Below the pieces are notes generated by a model. That model was not told the origin of the DNA. It did no database searches and was given only the letters and a program-made list of their open reading frames with translations. A program made the translations under genes and the position numbers. Of a stretch of DNA of 64,000 bases, positions 35,388-44,013 are shown piece after piece (the stretch's first letter is position 1; each line of letters opens with the position of its first letter). The stretch spans positions 1 through 64,000 of the forward strand of contig DULK01000035.1 of assembly GCA_012840385.1 (NCBI GenBank), in the 5' to 3' direction. The DNA comes from Syntrophomonadaceae bacterium. Its GTDB lineage: Bacteria > Bacillota > DSM-12270 > Thermacetogeniales > Thermacetogeniaceae.

Positions 35388-36516
35388 GCGTTTTGTTGCT
35401 AACGATATGCAGGAAGCCCTGGCAAAAGTCAAGTCCGTTATGGGTAACGATGCCATTATCCTGCAAACCCGGAGATTCCGCGAGGGCGGTTTACTTGGCT
35501 TGTTCGGACATTACATGGTTGAAGTAACAGCAGCCGTTGATGAGGATGTTCGACCTCCTAAGCCTCAAGCCAATCTGTCAGTTCCACCTGTTAACGCCAT
35601 TGCTTCTGCTGCATCAAAAACAGCAGTGGAGATGGATGTTAAAAAGGAAATCAATGAACTGAAAGCACTGCTCGGGGAGATGCTCGACGACTTAGAAAAC
35701 AGTACAGCTACGGCTATCACTTATCCGAAAAACTTTCAGCGCATATACAAGATCCTGATAGAAAACGAGGTGGAGGAAAAGCTTGCCCGTAAAATCATTT
35801 CTGACGCCCTTGAATCGATAACCCCTTCTCTTTGGCAGGACTATGACGAGATATCCCGAACAGTTGCAAAACTGATCGTGGAGCGCATTCGTACCAGACC
35901 AATTGTTTTTAAAAAGGGGAATGAAAAAAAGCGGATAGCACTGGTTGGCCCTACTGGCGTAGGCAAGACCACAACAATCGCCAAGCTTGCAGCAATCTTT
36001 GCGATCTTGGAAAAAAAGCGTGTTGCCCTTGCAACCGTCGACACATACCGCATTGCCGCAGTTGATCAATTAAAAACCTATGCGGACATTATCTCGGTGC
36101 CCCTTGAGGTTGCTTACACACCCGGCGAACTAGAGGATGCATTAAAGAAACATCAGGATAAGGACCTGATCCTGATTGACACGGCGGGGAGAAGTCCCCT
36201 GAATGAGTTGCAAATGACTGAACTTAAATCATTCCTCGAACCCTGCAGCGACGTGGAGATCTTTCTTGTGCTGGGCGCGACGACGAAATATGCCGATTTA
36301 ATGGAAACCGTAATGCGCTTCAGCCAACTCCCGATTAAACAGCTGGTTTTTACAAAGCTTGATGAGACCCAACATTACGGTGCCATCTTGAACATTGTCA
36401 GTAAAACACGCAAGGCAGTGGCTTATATTACCACCGGGCAAAATGTACCTGACGATATTGAGGTCCCGGATCCTGATAAAATTGCTAAATTGCTCCTCCA
36501 GGTGAGTAAGAGATGA
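35377..36516 (+). CDS. flhF: Flagellar SRP-like GTPase FlhF
   Basis: A 379-residue SRP-family GTPase with B, N and G domains. G1 is [16 protein letters not shown] near residue 190, and DTYRIAAVDQLKTYA and DTAGRSP follow. FlhF sets where a flagellum is built and works with FlhG, which follows with a four-base overlap. TTG 35377 lies inside the end of flhA. Confidence 0.96.
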   Translation: MKIRRFVANDMQEALAKVKSVMGNDAIILQTRRFREGGLLGLFGHYMVEVTAAVDEDVRPPKPQANLSVPPVNAIASAASKTAVEMDVKKEINELKALLGEMLDDLENSTATAITYPKNFQRIYKILIENEVEEKLARKIISDALESITPSLWQDYDEISRTVAKLIVERIRTRPIVFKKGNEKKRIALVGPTGVGKTTTIAKLAAIFAILEKKRVALATVDTYRIAAVDQLKTYADIISVPLEVAYTPGELEDALKKHQDKDLILIDTAGRSPLNELQMTELKSFLEPCSDVEIFLVLGATTKYADLMETVMRFSQLPIKQLVFTKLDETQHYGAILNIVSKTRKAVAYITTGQNVPDDIEVPDPDKIAKLLLQVSKR

Positions 36517-37448
36517 ACGATCAGGCCGAAAAGTTAAGATTACTTGCGAAGTCTCTTCAGGAGAAAATCCACAAGCAAATATTTAGCGCCCCTACGCCCT
36601 GTCGAGTGATCACAGTGACAAGCGGAAAGGGAGGGGTTGGTAAAACCAACCTCGCTTTGGCGTTATCTCTGGCCTTTGCAATGCAGAAATATCGCGTCAT
36701 TTTGATGGACGCGGACATGGGATTGGCAAATGTTGATGTGATTCTGGGGATTGTACCAAAGCATAATCTATCTCATGTTATCCGTGGAGAAAAGACAATC
36801 AGGGATATTATTCATGAGGGTCCCGAAGGCCTCAAAATAATACCTAGTGCATCGGGGATTGAAGAACTGGCGAATCTTGATTCGATGGTTTTGACCAAGC
36901 TACTTGATGAGATTGCTATCCTTGAGCATAGCTTTGATTATCTTATTATTGATACTGGTGCCGGTATATCCAGGCAGGTAATGGCTTTTATTCTGGCGGC
37001 GGAGGACATTCTGTTGGTTACTACCCCTGAACCGACCGCCATTGCAGATGCTTACGGCCTGATTAAAGTGTTTAAAAAGCATCATGGTAAAGGTCGCTTG
37101 AGGTTAATCGTCAACATGGTAAGGAGCGAGCAGGAAGGCCGGGAAGTCGCCCAAAAACTTGCAAAAGTCGTCAGTCAATTCCTGAAGTTTGAAATTGATG
37201 TTGCTGGCTATATTCCCTCTGATCGTGCAGTGGAGGAAGCGGTCCGAAGAAACCAATCCTTTATTACCGCGTTTCCACGGGCTCCGGCCTCTCTGAGCAT
37301 AATTAAAATTGCATCTTCATTCGGCGATTTTACACCGCCAGAATCATCGCACGGCATTCAGAGTTTTATTAAACAAATCATTTCTTTTTTACAGGGGAGG
37401 GGAAGCGTTCAGGAAGGGAGGATGGACCTTGGTAGCAGAAGAGCTTAA
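36513..37448 (+). CDS. flhG: Flagellar number regulator FlhG (MinD-like ATPase)
   Basis: A 311-residue ParA/MinD ATPase. The deviant Walker A SGKGGVGKTNLALAL is near residue 37, and the N-terminus LRLLAKSLQEKIHK resembles the FlhF-activating helix of FlhG. It controls flagellar number and spacing with FlhF. ATG 36513 follows AGGTGA. Its end overlaps the start of the PilZ gene by 20 bases. Confidence 0.95.
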   Translation: MNDQAEKLRLLAKSLQEKIHKQIFSAPTPCRVITVTSGKGGVGKTNLALALSLAFAMQKYRVILMDADMGLANVDVILGIVPKHNLSHVIRGEKTIRDIIHEGPEGLKIIPSASGIEELANLDSMVLTKLLDEIAILEHSFDYLIIDTGAGISRQVMAFILAAEDILLVTTPEPTAIADAYGLIKVFKKHHGKGRLRLIVNMVRSEQEGREVAQKLAKVVSQFLKFEIDVAGYIPSDRAVEEAVRRNQSFITAFPRAPASLSIIKIASSFGDFTPPESSHGIQSFIKQIISFLQGRGSVQEGRMDLGSRRA

Positions 37449-38088
37449 AATAAATAAAAGAGTGGAAATCAAAATCCAGAATTCGTATTACGCCGGTAAT
37501 TATTCCAGCAGGGTCGAGGAAATTCTTCCTGACACCATAATCCTGGCTGCTCCTTTAAAAAGAGGCGTGATTGTACCTTTAAGGGTAGGTGACACCGTTA
37601 CTGTCAGTTATTTTGGTCAAACGGCTGGCTATAGTTTTACTACAAAGGTAATTGGTACCAACTATCAGAAGCTGCCGCTTATTGCAGTACAAAAACCTCA
37701 AGAAATTACCAAAATCCAGAGAAGAAAATATATACGAATTTCCACCAGCATACCTGTCCGTTTCCTTATATTAGACGATAAGAAACAGCCTACCAGTTCG
37801 AATGTTTACTGTACTGAAACGCTTGATATCAGCGGCGGAGGAGCGATGATCATATCTCCCGTTAAGCTTTCCCAGGAAGACTGTTTGGATGTTGAATTAG
37901 ACCTACCCCGCAGAGGTAATATTCGGGTTGTGGGAAGAGTTGCGCGGGTTGAAGAGACGAGAAACGAATACGGGATAAGATATTTGATTGGCATAGATTT
38001 TTTGGTGATTGATGAATCAGACCGGGATAAAATTATTCAGTATGTTTTTGAATTACAGAGAGATATGAGAAGAAAAGGTTTGATTTAG
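37429..38088 (+). CDS. YcgR-like PilZ-domain cyclic-di-GMP receptor
   Basis: A 219-residue protein with an N-terminal YcgR-type domain (about 8-100) and a C-terminal PilZ domain (about 100-215). Both c-di-GMP binding elements are present: RRKYIR (the RxxxR loop) and DISGGG (the DxSxxG strand). YcgR-like proteins slow the motor at high c-di-GMP. TTG 37429 has GGGAGGA seven to eight bases upstream and overlaps flhG. Being inside the fla cluster implies motility control. Confidence 0.88.
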   Translation: MVAEELKINKRVEIKIQNSYYAGNYSSRVEEILPDTIILAAPLKRGVIVPLRVGDTVTVSYFGQTAGYSFTTKVIGTNYQKLPLIAVQKPQEITKIQRRKYIRISTSIPVRFLILDDKKQPTSSNVYCTETLDISGGGAMIISPVKLSQEDCLDVELDLPRRGNIRVVGRVARVEETRNEYGIRYLIGIDFLVIDESDRDKIIQYVFELQRDMRRKGLI

Positions 38089-38095
38089 AAGGGAG

Positions 38096-39193
38096 TTGCA
38101 GAATATTTATAAGCAAATCAATGTGCTCGTGGTTGACGATTCTGCTTTCATGAGAAAGGTTATCACCGATCTGCTGAATTCGGACCCGTCAATCAATGTA
38201 GTCGGGACCGCCCGCAATGGAATTGATGCCTTGAAGAAAATTGACGAACTGCATCCTGATGTTGTAACACTTGATATTGAAATGCCGGTTATGGACGGTC
38301 TGACCACCCTCGAAAAAATAATGCAGGAAAAGCCTTTACCTGTGATCATGCTGAGCAGCCTGACTCAAGCAGATGCCGAGATTACTATTAGAGCTCTGCA
38401 AAAGGGTGCTGTAGATTTTGTTGCCAAGCCTTCCGGCACTATATCACTCGATCTGGCAAAGGTAAAGGGAGAACTTATAAGCAAGATCAAAATCGCCGCA
38501 ACTGTGGAGGTTAGCAAGGCGCTCAAGCGTGAGCCTGTGGCAAACTGTGATCTATCTGAGAGCCTTACAAAAAGTATTGTTACAACCAGGAAAGTACAGG
38601 AGACAAATAAGTTGGTTTTGATTGGTACCTCAACCGGAGGGCCGCAGGCTCTGCATGCTGTCCTATCAAAACTGCCCGAAAAGATACCGGCTGCAATTGT
38701 TATTGTACAGCATATGCCACCAGGGTTTACCAGATCCCTTGCTGAGCGTCTTGATCAAATAGCGGAAATCCATGTAAAGGAAGCGGAAGATAGAGAGCGG
38801 GTCGTGGCAGGAACAGCTTATATTGCTCCCGGTGATTATCACCTTGTTCTGGAATGTTCATCCCCGAAAAAAACGGAACTGCTACTGCGTTTGAACAAGG
38901 ATGCACCGGTAAACGGGCACCGGCCTTCCGTGGATGTGCTGATGAAATCAGCAGCAAGGATTGACTGCTGTGATTTTATAGGAGTTATTATGACAGGAAT
39001 GGGACATGACGGGAGAGAAGGTGTTCGTGCTTTAAAGGAAAAGCAAGCCAAAATAATCGCACAAGATGCAAGTACTGCCGTTGTATATGGGATGCCAAAA
39101 GCTGTTATCGAAGCAAATTTGGCTGATCATATTGTCCCGCTTCCTTTAATAGCGCAAGAGATTGTTCGCCTGTTGGACCCGCAAAAGAATTAA
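38096..39193 (+). CDS. cheB: Chemotaxis methylesterase CheB
   Basis: A 365-residue receiver plus methylesterase. The receiver has DDSAFM and the phosphoacceptor Asp in VTLDIEMPVMDG; the esterase triad is in GTSTGGPQAL (Ser), QHMPPGF (His) and GMGHDG (Asp). It demethylates or deamidates receptors. The start is unclear: TTG 38096 directly abuts the AAGGGAG site (38089-38095) with no spacing, whereas ATT 38105 is nine bases away and gives YKQINVLVVDDSAF, the usual family N-terminus. I list the TTG frame and flag ATT as possible. Confidence 0.93.
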   Translation: MQNIYKQINVLVVDDSAFMRKVITDLLNSDPSINVVGTARNGIDALKKIDELHPDVVTLDIEMPVMDGLTTLEKIMQEKPLPVIMLSSLTQADAEITIRALQKGAVDFVAKPSGTISLDLAKVKGELISKIKIAATVEVSKALKREPVANCDLSESLTKSIVTTRKVQETNKLVLIGTSTGGPQALHAVLSKLPEKIPAAIVIVQHMPPGFTRSLAERLDQIAEIHVKEAEDRERVVAGTAYIAPGDYHLVLECSSPKKTELLLRLNKDAPVNGHRPSVDVLMKSAARIDCCDFIGVIMTGMGHDGREGVRALKEKQAKIIAQDASTAVVYGMPKAVIEANLADHIVPLPLIAQEIVRLLDPQKN

Positions 39194-39206
39194 GGGGGTT
39201 GAGATC

Positions 39207-41228
39207 ATGGATGTGTCTCAATACATGGATCTGTTCTTAGCGGAAGCTAAAGAGCACCTCGATTCTCTTAATGAGAATCTCCTTGCTTTGGAAAAGGAAC
39301 CAGGTGATATAAAGGTCTTAAATGAAATATTTCGTTCCGCTCATACGTTAAAAGGAATGGCGGCGACCATGGGTTTTGAAGGAATTACCGAGTTAACTCA
39401 CGAAATGGAAAGCGCTTTGATGCTTTTTAAAGAGGGCAAGGTAGCGGTCACTCCAGAAGTCGTGGATGTCCTCTTTAGGTGCCTGGATACATTGGACATG
39501 ATGATAGAAAACATAACAGAACAGGGTGAACAGAGTTACAATTACCAGCCGCTGATTGAGGATCTGCGAAAGCTCGACAAGATGAGAGGTGGACAGCCCC
39601 CGGCTTACCCGCAGGAGGGGGTGCAACAGGGAGAAGCACGGCAGGAACAGCCGATGGAGTTTAATGAATTTGATATATCGGTAATGCATGCTGCGGCAAA
39701 AAGCCGGTATTCCTCTTATTACATTAAGATTGGACTGGCTCCCGGAACGGTTATGAAATCGGTGCGGGCTTTTATGGTGTTTCGAGCCCTTGAGGAATAC
39801 GGCCAAATCATTAAATGCCAGCCGCCTGCTCAGGATTTAGAAGAGGAAAAATTTGATGACAGTTTCGAAGTCGTGTTTCTTACCCAGGAACCTGCCGAGA
39901 AAATATTGCAGAGCCTGGAGAAAATTGCCGAGGTTTCCGTGTTGTCCTTACAGTCGATTGATGCCGACCGGCTTGGAGAAGATGACAGCAACCGGGCAGA
40001 AACAGCACAGCCGGAAAAAACCGCAATGCCGGAAAAGTCTGCTGGTCAGGCTGCCGTCGAGCATGACTCGGCCGGGGGAGCAGCGTTCAGAACTGTTCGG
40101 GTAGACATCGGGCGTCTTGATAATTTGATGAATCTTGTGGGCGAACTGGTAATCAATAAAACCCGGCTTGAGCAGATCGGATTGACCCACCGTATCACGG
40201 ATCTCCTTGAGGCGATCGAGCAAATGGGCCGGTTGACCACCGATCTTCAGAACCTGGTGATGAAAGTAAGGATGGTCCCTATCAAGCAGGTCTTTAACAG
40301 GTTCCCCCGCATGGTCAGGGACCTTGCCCGTGAATTAAATAAAGAGGTTCAATTTATCATGGAGGGGCAGGATACAGAGCTTGACAGGACCGTTATTGAC
40401 GAGATCGGCGATCCCCTTGTTCATTTGATCAGGAACGCCCTCGATCACGGCATTGAGCAGCCGGATGAGAGGATTAAAGCAGGTAAAGAAAAAACGGCCT
40501 TACTGCGGCTTGCCGCCCGTCACGATGGCAATAACGTAATTATTATGGTTGAAGATGACGGACGGGGTATTGATATTGAGAAGATCCGCAGAAAGGCGGT
40601 TGAAAAAGGATTGCTAACCGGAAAAGAAGGAGAATATGCCGATGAAGGCGAGATTCTAAAGCTTATCTTTCAGCCCGGCTTCAGCACCGCAGAGGTGGTT
40701 ACTGACTTATCAGGCCGCGGAGTTGGAATGGATGTTGTAAAGTCTAAAATCGAGTCGTTGAATGGAAATATATCAATTGAAACAAAGAAGAATGTCGGAA
40801 CGAAAGTGATCATCAGTCTCCCCTTGACGTTGGCAATTATTCAGGCACTACTGGTAGGTATCGGTGGCGAGCAGTACGCAATTCCCTTGAGTTCCATTGA
40901 TGAAACAACTTTCATTCTTCCCGAGCAGATCAAGACTGTAAAGAATCAGGAAGTTATGCTCTTACGGGGAACAGTCTTACCGCTTCTGAGGCTTGACCGG
41001 CTGCTCGACATTCCTACTGGCAATAAAAGTAACGGAGAACTGTTTGTTGTGGTTGTGAGAAAGGGAGAACGCCGCGTCGGGCTTGTGGTCGACCTGTTGG
41101 TAGGCCAGCAAGAAATTGTTATCAAGTCGCTTGGGCAGTTGTTAACCGGAATCCGCGGCATTGCCGGAGCCACTATTTTAGGAAATGGGCAGGTTTCCCT
41201 TATTCTTGACGTTAACAGTTTAGTTTAG
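39207..41228 (+). CDS. cheA: Chemotaxis histidine kinase CheA
   Basis: A 673-residue kinase. The phosphotransfer P1 domain has His46 in SAHTLKGMAATMG, and P2 (CheY-binding) lies at about 150-265. P3 dimerisation, the P4 ATPase (HLIRNALDHGIEQP, VEDDGRGID, DLSGRGVGMDVV) and the C-terminal CheW-like P5 domain follow. It phosphorylates CheY and CheB in response to receptors. ATG 39207 has AAGGGGGTTGAG upstream. Confidence 0.98.
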   Translation: MDVSQYMDLFLAEAKEHLDSLNENLLALEKEPGDIKVLNEIFRSAHTLKGMAATMGFEGITELTHEMESALMLFKEGKVAVTPEVVDVLFRCLDTLDMMIENITEQGEQSYNYQPLIEDLRKLDKMRGGQPPAYPQEGVQQGEARQEQPMEFNEFDISVMHAAAKSRYSSYYIKIGLAPGTVMKSVRAFMVFRALEEYGQIIKCQPPAQDLEEEKFDDSFEVVFLTQEPAEKILQSLEKIAEVSVLSLQSIDADRLGEDDSNRAETAQPEKTAMPEKSAGQAAVEHDSAGGAAFRTVRVDIGRLDNLMNLVGELVINKTRLEQIGLTHRITDLLEAIEQMGRLTTDLQNLVMKVRMVPIKQVFNRFPRMVRDLARELNKEVQFIMEGQDTELDRTVIDEIGDPLVHLIRNALDHGIEQPDERIKAGKEKTALLRLAARHDGNNVIIMVEDDGRGIDIEKIRRKAVEKGLLTGKEGEYADEGEILKLIFQPGFSTAEVVTDLSGRGVGMDVVKSKIESLNGNISIETKKNVGTKVIISLPLTLAIIQALLVGIGGEQYAIPLSSIDETTFILPEQIKTVKNQEVMLLRGTVLPLLRLDRLLDIPTGNKSNGELFVVVVRKGERRVGLVVDLLVGQQEIVIKSLGQLLTGIRGIAGATILGNGQVSLILDVNSLV

Positions 41229-41251
41229 TTTAATGAGGGACGGTGTGGGAA

Positions 41252-41719
41252 ATGTCAGAAGAGAAAACAATTTCAAAAGACGAGGTGCAGTTGGTAGTTT
41301 TCTCGATAGGCGCCGAAGAGTATGGGCTTGAAGTAAGCCAGGTCCAAGAGATTATCAGGCTGCTGCCGATTACGCGAGTACCGCGCGCCGCTGCTTTTAT
41401 TGAAGGGGTAATCAACCTCCGGGGGAATGTAATTCCGGTTGTTAACCTGCACTACCGGTTAGGATTGGATCAGCGGAAAGACACCGATCGAACCAGGATC
41501 ATTGTTGCTGAAGTACAGGGAATGGCCGTTGGCCTAATCGTTGATCAAGTTTTGGAAGTGTTTTATTTATCCCGCAGCGCATTGGAACCACCCGCATCAG
41601 CAGGCAGTGTGAACGATGTGGCCTTTATAAAGGGAATAGGCAAACTCCATGACCGCCTGATCCTGCTGCTGGATCTGGAATCGCTGCTATACCTCAATAA
41701 AGCTGAAGCAGTTTCATAG
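41252..41719 (+). CDS. cheW: Chemotaxis coupling protein CheW
   Basis: A 155-residue adaptor linking receptors and CheA. The fold motifs VFSIGAEEYGLEVSQVQEII, INLRGNVIPVVNL and GLIVDQVLEV are typical. ATG 41252 is preferred; GTG 41243 is closer to the GAGGGA site than usual. About 220 bases separate it from cheC. Confidence 0.95.
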   Translation: MSEEKTISKDEVQLVVFSIGAEEYGLEVSQVQEIIRLLPITRVPRAAAFIEGVINLRGNVIPVVNLHYRLGLDQRKDTDRTRIIVAEVQGMAVGLIVDQVLEVFYLSRSALEPPASAGSVNDVAFIKGIGKLHDRLILLLDLESLLYLNKAEAVS

Positions 41720-41943
41720 GTCTCCTGAAAGAATACTCCTTTTAAATGAACAGTGTTGCTCTTTAGGGTGGGAAGCCTCCATACCTTTTTCGACACCTTA
41801 TCTGCAATCTGCATGATGTCCTACCTCGGAAAATATGCAGTTATCCTGGAATATGCAAGTAGAGTAAGGCTTCTCTTTACCAGATAGCACCCTTTAACTA
41901 TACCGATGGTGAATGTTTACATTTGATTAAAGGGGATACAACG
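41720..41943 (+). other. Intergenic gap between cheW and cheC
   Basis: The longest break inside the che cluster. I see no gene, no convincing promoter and no strong terminator. A weak hairpin with a T-run (AGGGTGGG near 41765 and CCATACC near 41779) is present but poorly paired. Codon-like composition is lost, so it may be a decayed remnant. Confidence 0.4.
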
Positions 41944-42570
41944 ATGGTGAAAGATTTTCAATCACTGACCAACTTTCAACTCGATGCTCTGCGAGAGATA
42001 GGCAATATCGGAGCGGGAAATGCTGCCACTGCGCTTTCCGAGCTCATTGGTGAGAGGGTAGATATGGGAGTTCCCCATATTGATGTTCGCCATTTCTCTG
42101 AAGTTCCTGAAATCGTAGGGGGATCGGAAAGCTTCGTTGCCAGCATTTATATAAAAATATCAGGTTCGGCGCCTGGTGAAATATTGTTATTGTTTCCGGT
42201 CGAAGATGCCAAACAGTTGCTCTGCATTCTTTTAAAGGAGCATTCCATCCTATCCCGGCAGACTTTCGATCCGCTCGAATCTTCCGCCTTAATGGAAGTG
42301 GGAAATATTTTAGCCGGTTCCTTTTTAAATGCCCTGGCCACCATTACTTCGCTGAAATACATTCCCTCCGTACCTGGTTTCTGTGCCGATATGGCCGGGG
42401 CGATACTGGGCGCTGTTCTCCATGATCTTGGAATAATGGGCGATCACGTTCTGTACATAAAAACAGACCTCCGTTTCCAAGCAACCAAGCATGTCGGGGG
42501 ATATCTTTTTTTTCTGCCCGAAGCTGAATCCCTTGAAACGATTTTGAACACACTTGGGGTGAACAGTTAG
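41944..42570 (+). CDS. cheC: CheY~P phosphatase CheC
   Basis: A 208-residue phosphatase. Two active-site helices are intact: REIGNIGAGNAATALSEL and MEVGNILAGSFLNALATI, each with Glu-x-x-Asn. CheC hydrolyses CheY~P and binds CheD. ATG 41944 has AAAGGGG upstream. Confidence 0.95.
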   Translation: MVKDFQSLTNFQLDALREIGNIGAGNAATALSELIGERVDMGVPHIDVRHFSEVPEIVGGSESFVASIYIKISGSAPGEILLLFPVEDAKQLLCILLKEHSILSRQTFDPLESSALMEVGNILAGSFLNALATITSLKYIPSVPGFCADMAGAILGAVLHDLGIMGDHVLYIKTDLRFQATKHVGGYLFFLPEAESLETILNTLGVNS

Positions 42571-43055
42571 TGGGGGAAGTATTAAAGGTCGGAATTGCTG
42601 AACTTAAGGTAGCTAAAGCCCCCGTTAACCTTTCTAGTGCAGGACTCGGTTCATGTGTCGGAATCTGCCTTTATGATCCTCGTGCGAGAATCGGGGGACT
42701 GGCGCACATCATGCTACCCGATTCAAATCAAGCAAGAAATTCCGTCAATAAAGCCAAGTTTGCCAATACCGCCGTCCCTGTTCTGGTTTCTGAGATGCTG
42801 AAACTTGGTGCAGTAAAAGAAAGAATTATAGCAAAAATTGCCGGAGGTGCCCAAATGTTTGTTTTCCCCGGCGCATCAGACTTCATGCGGATTGGAGAAC
42901 GCAACGTCGATGCCACAAAGAAAGCATTAGCCGAGGAAAAAATTCCTTTGGCCGCTCAGGATACTGGAGGCAATTACGGACGCACCATTGAACTGTGTAC
43001 AACGACCGGGAAGTTATATATTCGAACCATCGAGCATGGGGAAAAGTTTATATGA
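42570..43055 (+). CDS. cheD: Chemoreceptor glutamine deamidase CheD
   Basis: A 161-residue enzyme of the cysteine-hydrolase fold. The catalytic Cys is in LGSCVGICLYD and the His in LAHIMLPD. It deamidates receptors and cooperates with CheC. GTG 42570 overlaps the cheC stop, with GGGGTGA five bases upstream. Confidence 0.96.
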   Translation: MGEVLKVGIAELKVAKAPVNLSSAGLGSCVGICLYDPRARIGGLAHIMLPDSNQARNSVNKAKFANTAVPVLVSEMLKLGAVKERIIAKIAGGAQMFVFPGASDFMRIGERNVDATKKALAEEKIPLAAQDTGGNYGRTIELCTTTGKLYIRTIEHGEKFI

Positions 43056-43128
43056 TGTTTTTACGTTAGCAAGTCCGCCTAAATATCAAGTAATGCACAA
43101 GAAATCAATTTTGCCGGAGGTTAACTCA

Positions 43129-43923
43129 TTGAAGGAGTTAAATACTCAGGAACAGGAAATAACATTACTTTGGTATAACTATAAAAACAAAAAAGATCTG
43201 AAAGCCCGTGAACAGTTGATTCTTCATTATATTTCTCTTGTAAAATATCTGGTGGGTAGGATGGCAATCGGACTTAAAGGGTATTTAGAGATTGACGATC
43301 TGATCAGTGCGGGGGTATACGGTTTAATCAATGCGGTTGATCGCTTCAATCCGGATAAAGGTATCAAGTTTGAGACATTCGCACTGGCTCGGATAAAAGG
43401 TGCAATCCTTGACTGGCTACGCTCTTTAAACTGGATACCACAATCGGTGCGCGCCAAGGCGAGAAAACTGGAAAGCGCTTTTGCCGATCTGGAACAGAAA
43501 CTGGGTCGCCCCCCCGAAGAGCCGGAACTGGCTGAACACCTCGGTCTTGATTTAAAAAGCCTGAACCAGCTTTTGCATGAAGTCACCCCACTAACCCTTG
43601 TGTCTCTTGAGGAATGCTGGCGTTCACCTGGTTTAGACAGTGAAGGATTGTCTCCGGAAGAGTTGATACCAGATCCCAACGCTGATGACCCCCTTGCACA
43701 CCTTGAATTTGAAGAAATTAAACAAACCCTTGCTGATGCTATTGAGAAACTTCCAGAAAAAGAAAAGCTGGTAATTGCTTTGTACTATTATGAAGGCTTA
43801 ACTCTGAAGGAAATTGGTCAGGTAGTGGGGCTTTCGGAATCGCGTATTTCACAGTTGCACACAAAAGCAATTTTGCGGTTAAGAGGGCGCTTAAGCAGGA
43901 AGAAAAAGAGCCTGATTGTATGA
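43129..43923 (+). CDS. sigD: Flagellar RNA polymerase sigma factor (SigD/FliA/WhiG family)
   Basis: A 264-residue sigma-28 family factor. Region 2 shows LVKYLVGRMAIGL and DLISAGVYGLINAVDRFNP, region 3 IPQSVRAKARKLESAF, and region 4 ends in YYEGLTLKEIGQVVGLSESR. It directs late flagellar genes. TTG 43129 has CCGGAGG eight bases upstream and matches family length; the longer frame to 42988 overlaps cheD and lacks a ribosome site. No anti-sigma gene (flgM) is in the window. Confidence 0.95.
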   Translation: MKELNTQEQEITLLWYNYKNKKDLKAREQLILHYISLVKYLVGRMAIGLKGYLEIDDLISAGVYGLINAVDRFNPDKGIKFETFALARIKGAILDWLRSLNWIPQSVRAKARKLESAFADLEQKLGRPPEEPELAEHLGLDLKSLNQLLHEVTPLTLVSLEECWRSPGLDSEGLSPEELIPDPNADDPLAHLEFEEIKQTLADAIEKLPEKEKLVIALYYYEGLTLKEIGQVVGLSESRISQLHTKAILRLRGRLSRKKKSLIV

Positions 43924-44013
43924 TATGCTACCTCTTAGAAGAAACGAGAGCAGGAAAAGGCTCGGAAAGGGAGAAGTTATATTTACAGAAAAATGGGTAC
44001 AAGGGGAACGGAA

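Noticed and set aside
41720-41943. Possible sigma-D promoter before cheC (CCGAT near 41905)
   Set aside because: No TAAA element at the required 14-16 base distance.
42988-43128. Longer N-terminus for sigD overlapping cheD
   Set aside because: TTG 43129 has a strong ribosome site and matches family length; the extension has none.
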